A stretch of DNA of 64,000 bases from NCBI GenBank assembly GCA_035281645.1, contig DATEDN010000099.1, forward strand, positions 13,349-77,348, written 5' to 3'. A program made the position numbers and the translations under genes. Positions 61,376-64,000 of the stretch are shown here, piece by piece. Source of the stretch: JACCTH01 sp035281645. GTDB lineage: Bacteria; Actinomycetota; Acidimicrobiia; Spongiisociales; ZC4RG35. The stretch's first letter is position 1. Each line of letters begins with the position of its first letter. A model generated the notes under the pieces. That model saw nothing but the letters and a program-made list of their open reading frames with translations, ran no database searches and was not told the DNA's origin.

Positions 61376-62644
61376 TTAGCCCTCGAGGCCCTTGGTCGCC
61401 GAGTACACGTAGTCGGAGAACTCTCCGTTCTCGACGGTGACGACTCCGATCGTGGCTGACTGCTGGCAGTCGCCGTTCTCGTTGCAGGTAAGAGTTCCCG
61501 TGAGTCCCGGGAAGTTCTCGGTCGCGAAGAGGGCGTCTTTCAGCGCCGTCCGCGGGATATGCAGTGTGTCCCCGTCCTCGATGGCTACCGACTCAATGGC
61601 AGTCAAGACGATATTGGTGGCATCGAAGGCGTGGGCATGGAACACCGAGGTCGGCTCGCCGTAGGCCTCGTTGTACGCCGGCAGGAACTGGTTCTCGTAG
61701 AAGTCGGCATCACCAGCCAACTGCGAGAGGTCCGGACCCGAGATATAGACGCCATTGGCGTTCTCGGCCCCGGCCGCTGCGATCCAGTCGGGAGTGAACA
61801 TGCCGTCAGAACCGGCCAGGTAGGTGAAGCTTCCGTTCTCGACCGCCTGCTGGGTGATCAAGCCACCCTCGGCGACGAAGATCGGGTAGTAGAGCAATTC
61901 GGGTCCGCCGGTGGCGAGGTCGGTGAGGATCGAGCTGTAATCGCTCTCACCGGTCTGGATCGACACCTGATCGGTAATGGTCCCACCAGCCTCTTCGAAC
62001 GCGGCGGCGAAAGCGTTGGCCAAGCCCTCGGCGTAAGGGCTCCCATCGTGGATGGTGGCCGCCGAGGCTGCTCCCAATTCCTGAGCCGCGAACTCAGCCA
62101 CCACTGCTCCCTGGATGGAGTCGTTGTGAGCCGTACGCAGATAGAACGGATTGTGAGTGCCGGGGTTGGTCAGGGCCGGGCTGGTGTTCGATGGTGAAAC
62201 CAAGGGGATGCCCTGATCACCGAAGATCTTGTCGGCAACACCAAGGGCCGACGAAGAGCAGCTGGTGCCGATCACGGCCACGATCTGGGTGTCGGTAACC
62301 AGGCGCTGGGCACCGGCGGTGCCGCCTTCGGCCGAGCAGCCCTCGTCCTCGCTGACCAACTCGATGTCATGGCCGGCGATCTGGCCGACGGTCCCATCGA
62401 AGGCGTTGTCGCCCCAGTAATCGACGGCCAGCTCGGCTCCAGCCTGGCTGTCGAGGCCCAGGGTCTGGTTCTCGCCCGTGATCACCATCAAAGTGGCAAT
62501 CTTGATGGGCTCGCCGGCGCCAACTGTGACGCAGCCGAATTCGTCTGCTTCACATTCGTCGGGGGTGCCCCCGCCGCCACCACCACAGGCCACAGCAACG
62601 AGGCTGAGAACTGCGACGATGACTAGCAAGCGCGATAGCTTCAT
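61376..62644 (-). CDS. Branched-chain amino-acid-type ABC transporter substrate-binding lipoprotein
   Basis: This 422-residue Peripla_BP_6 lipoprotein has a signal ending in LVAVAC (Cys20) and Gly-rich GGGGGGTPDE after it. The ligand domain has IKIATLMVITGENQTLGLDS and VVAVIGTSCSSSALGVADKI-like segments (IVAVIGTSCSSSALG). The ligand could be a branched-chain amino acid, an amide or urea. The minus-strand start has GGAGG about 8-10 bases before ATG. First gene of the liv operon. Confidence 0.92.
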   Translation of the reverse strand: MKLSRLLVIVAVLSLVAVACGGGGGGTPDECEADEFGCVTVGAGEPIKIATLMVITGENQTLGLDSQAGAELAVDYWGDNAFDGTVGQIAGHDIELVSEDEGCSAEGGTAGAQRLVTDTQIVAVIGTSCSSSALGVADKIFGDQGIPLVSPSNTSPALTNPGTHNPFYLRTAHNDSIQGAVVAEFAAQELGAASAATIHDGSPYAEGLANAFAAAFEEAGGTITDQVSIQTGESDYSSILTDLATGGPELLYYPIFVAEGGLITQQAVENGSFTYLAGSDGMFTPDWIAAAGAENANGVYISGPDLSQLAGDADFYENQFLPAYNEAYGEPTSVFHAHAFDATNIVLTAIESVAIEDGDTLHIPRTALKDALFATENFPGLTGTLTCNENGDCQQSATIGVVTVENGEFSDYVYSATKGLEG

Positions 62645-62727
62645 TTAGTCATTCCTCCGTAGTCGAATTCCACCGCCTGTGGGCAGTGGAGCGGGGGAAT
62701 CATACTCAAGACCGAACGCCGGGGCGG

Positions 62728-63156
62728 CTATGGGACAACCACCACCTGGCATTCGTGGCGGCTTTCTCGCCCGTAGCAAACCCAGACCCCGGTGCCCACC
62801 CGGTCTCCAATTCGCTCCACCGTCTCCGTGGTTTCGGCCGCGACATCGAAGACGAGCCGGGTGTGTCGGGGGATCTCGAGTTGGGTAGGTGGATCGGCCA
62901 CGATCCAGGTGTCGTCGATCGATTGTTGGTTGACTATGGACACGTTTTGGGCGGCACCGACGATGGCGCAGTCCGGGGCGATGCCGGTGTCGCTGATTGT
63001 GATCACCGCTTCGGTGGTCCTGAGGTCTGTGCATTCGGAGGGCTCATGGCCGGTGACGGCGTGAAGCTGATCTCGATAGTTCTCCGGCAGGTCGACCCCG
63101 CCGCTGGAACCGCCGCACGCCAAGACCAACACGAGGCCGGCAATGGCGAATCTCAT
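62728..63156 (-). CDS. Small lipoprotein, possibly cupredoxin-like
   Basis: This 142-residue protein has a lipoprotein signal ending LVLAC (Cys14). The end resembles a cupredoxin-type beta sandwich (VSIVNQQSIDDTWIV, GTGVWVCYGRESRHECQVVVV), but the set of copper ligands is not clearly present. Function unknown. It is divergent from the AlaX-like gene with only 19 bases between. Confidence 0.6.
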   Translation of the reverse strand: MRFAIAGLVLVLACGGSSGGVDLPENYRDQLHAVTGHEPSECTDLRTTEAVITISDTGIAPDCAIVGAAQNVSIVNQQSIDDTWIVADPPTQLEIPRHTRLVFDVAAETTETVERIGDRVGTGVWVCYGRESRHECQVVVVP

Positions 63157-63175
63157 CCAGACTTAAGGTAGCTCG

Positions 63176-63889
63176 GTGCCCACGGAAGAAATCGCCGCCC
63201 GCGACGCTTACCAGGCTCGGGCCGAGGGACACGTCGAAGAGATCACTCCGGAGGGTGTGGTGCTCGACCGGACGGTGTTCTACGCCCGGGGAGGCGGTCA
63301 ACCGGGAGACATCGGGGTCCTGGCGACACCCAACGGAAGTGTGGCGGTCACCGACACGGTCCGCGCTCAGGGTCGGATCCTGCATGTGGTTGAGAGCCCC
63401 GAGCTCTTGGAACCGGGTATGGCGCTCGAAGGCATCATCTACTGGGACCGTCGTTACCAATTGATGCGCACACACACCGCCCTGCATGCCCTGTCGGGTG
63501 TGATCTATCGCGATTTCGGAGCGAGGGTCACGGGGGGAAACATGGAGCCCGGAATGGCGCGGATGGATTTCGAGCTCGATTCGATGTCAGTCGAGCTAGG
63601 TCGGCAGGTGGAGGAGGTCCTCAACGCCGAGTTGGTCAAGGGATACCCGGCGGAGGTGATATTCATGGCCCGGGAAGCCGCGTTGGCCGACCCCGACCTG
63701 ATCCGGACCAAGGTCAACCTCATTCCCGAGTACGTGAAGGAGATACGGGTGATCGACATCGTCGGCCTCGACCGTCAGGCCGATGGCGGCACCCACGTGG
63801 CTTCGACACTCGAGGTGGGTCAGATTCGGGTCACCAAGACCGAGTCGAAAGGGCGGGCGAACAAGCGGATGCGCATCGAGCTCGCCTGA
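63176..63889 (+). CDS. AlaX-type alanyl-tRNA editing protein
   Basis: This 237-residue stand-alone editing domain hydrolyses mischarged Ser- or Gly-tRNA-Ala. It has DRTVFYARGGGQPGDIG, the zinc HxxxH (RTHTALHALSG) and the second site ADGGTHVASTLEVG, where a Cys is often present but here is Asp. The remaining sequence fits the AlaX family. GTG 63176. A 17-bp palindrome follows. Confidence 0.85.
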   Translation: MPTEEIAARDAYQARAEGHVEEITPEGVVLDRTVFYARGGGQPGDIGVLATPNGSVAVTDTVRAQGRILHVVESPELLEPGMALEGIIYWDRRYQLMRTHTALHALSGVIYRDFGARVTGGNMEPGMARMDFELDSMSVELGRQVEEVLNAELVKGYPAEVIFMAREAALADPDLIRTKVNLIPEYVKEIRVIDIVGLDRQADGGTHVASTLEVGQIRVTKTESKGRANKRMRIELA

Positions 63890-63892
63890 GGG

Positions 63893-63941
63893 AAACCTAA
63901 TGCTATAGGCCGCGGAAACCGCCTCCTATAGCATTAGGTTT
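63893..63941. terminator. 17-bp palindrome after the AlaX gene
   Basis: AAACCTAATGCTATAGG (63893-63909) and CCTATAGCATTAGGTTT (63925-63941) are perfect inverse copies around a 15-base centre containing CCGCGG. It begins just after the AlaX stop and holds the stop codon of the next minus-strand frame (63934-63936), so it probably terminates both. Confidence 0.75.
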
Positions 63942-64000
63942 GCGTACGGGCGGCGGTGAGAAGCTCTTCCGTCGCCTGCTGGATCGCTGACGTAACCGCG
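63934..64000 (-). CDS. 3' end of a minus-strand gene (partial)
   Basis: The last 22 codons of an open frame end at TAA (63936-63934), encoding ..SAIQQATEELLTAARTQT. The helical, Ala/Glu-rich end gives no family. It is cut by the window edge. Convergent with the AlaX gene. Confidence 0.4.
   Translation of the reverse strand, partial: AVTSAIQQATEELLTAARTQT

Overview
The window is about 64 kb of GC-rich, gene-dense bacterial chromosome with no gap between genes longer than about 150 bases. It looks like an actinobacterium, most probably Acidimicrobiia-like. The reasons are a SigR/RsrA-type sigma/anti-sigma pair, a CarD protein with a histone-H1-like tail, an actinobacterial run of metalloprotease-tilS-hpt-ftsH-folE-folP, frequent GTG/TTG starts, 4-base ATGA/GTGA overlaps, and Thr-rich (TTTT..) linkers in exported proteins. 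This assignment rests on gene content and order only.

Layout. 1-7.2 kb is a catabolic cluster: molybdenum hydroxylase large subunit, dienelactone-hydrolase-like protein, 3-hydroxyisobutyrate-dehydrogenase-like reductase, LacI regulator and CocE-type hydrolase. A 14-bp motif with a central CG occurs before the first gene and again in the reductase/lacI divergent region, and is probably the LacI operator. 7.2-13.2 kb holds a DUF47/PiT phosphate module, an MrfA-like helicase and a first FtsH. 13.3-24.3 kb holds PolX, then LCP ligase, histidine phosphatase, methyltransferase and IspD-like cytidylyltransferase, then TopA, an MFS exporter, Tmk and HolB. 24.4-38 kb starts with tRNA-Thr(CGU) and SigR/RsrA, runs through metalloprotease, TilS, Hpt, a second FtsH and the folate genes folE-folP-folB-folK, and ends with panC, coaX and lysS. 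Two unusual members of the folate run are a catalytically dead phosphatase-like protein and a FolK fused to an isoprenylcysteine-methyltransferase-like membrane domain.

38-41.8 kb holds a polyprenyl diphosphate synthase and ClpC. 41.9-48.3 kb is a BMP-type nucleoside ABC transporter operon whose last, overlapping gene is a cytochrome P450. 48.3-54 kb holds a zinc-ribbon membrane protein, DisA (c-di-AMP synthase), CarD, IspF, CysS, an rRNA 2'-O-methyltransferase and tRNA-Thr(UGU). 54-57 kb has envelope proteins and an AI-2E-family permease. 57-62.6 kb is a complete branched-chain amino-acid-type ABC transporter on the minus strand. The window ends with a small lipoprotein, an AlaX-type editing protein and the 3' edge of another gene.

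Most of the window is housekeeping. The most unusual content is the dead phosphatase and FolK fusion in the folate run, the P450 tied to a nucleoside transporter, a symmetric 14-nt repeat hairpin between hpt and ftsH, the H1-like tail on CarD, and the shared LacI-type operator motif. No CRISPR array, insertion sequence, prophage or recognised defence system was seen.
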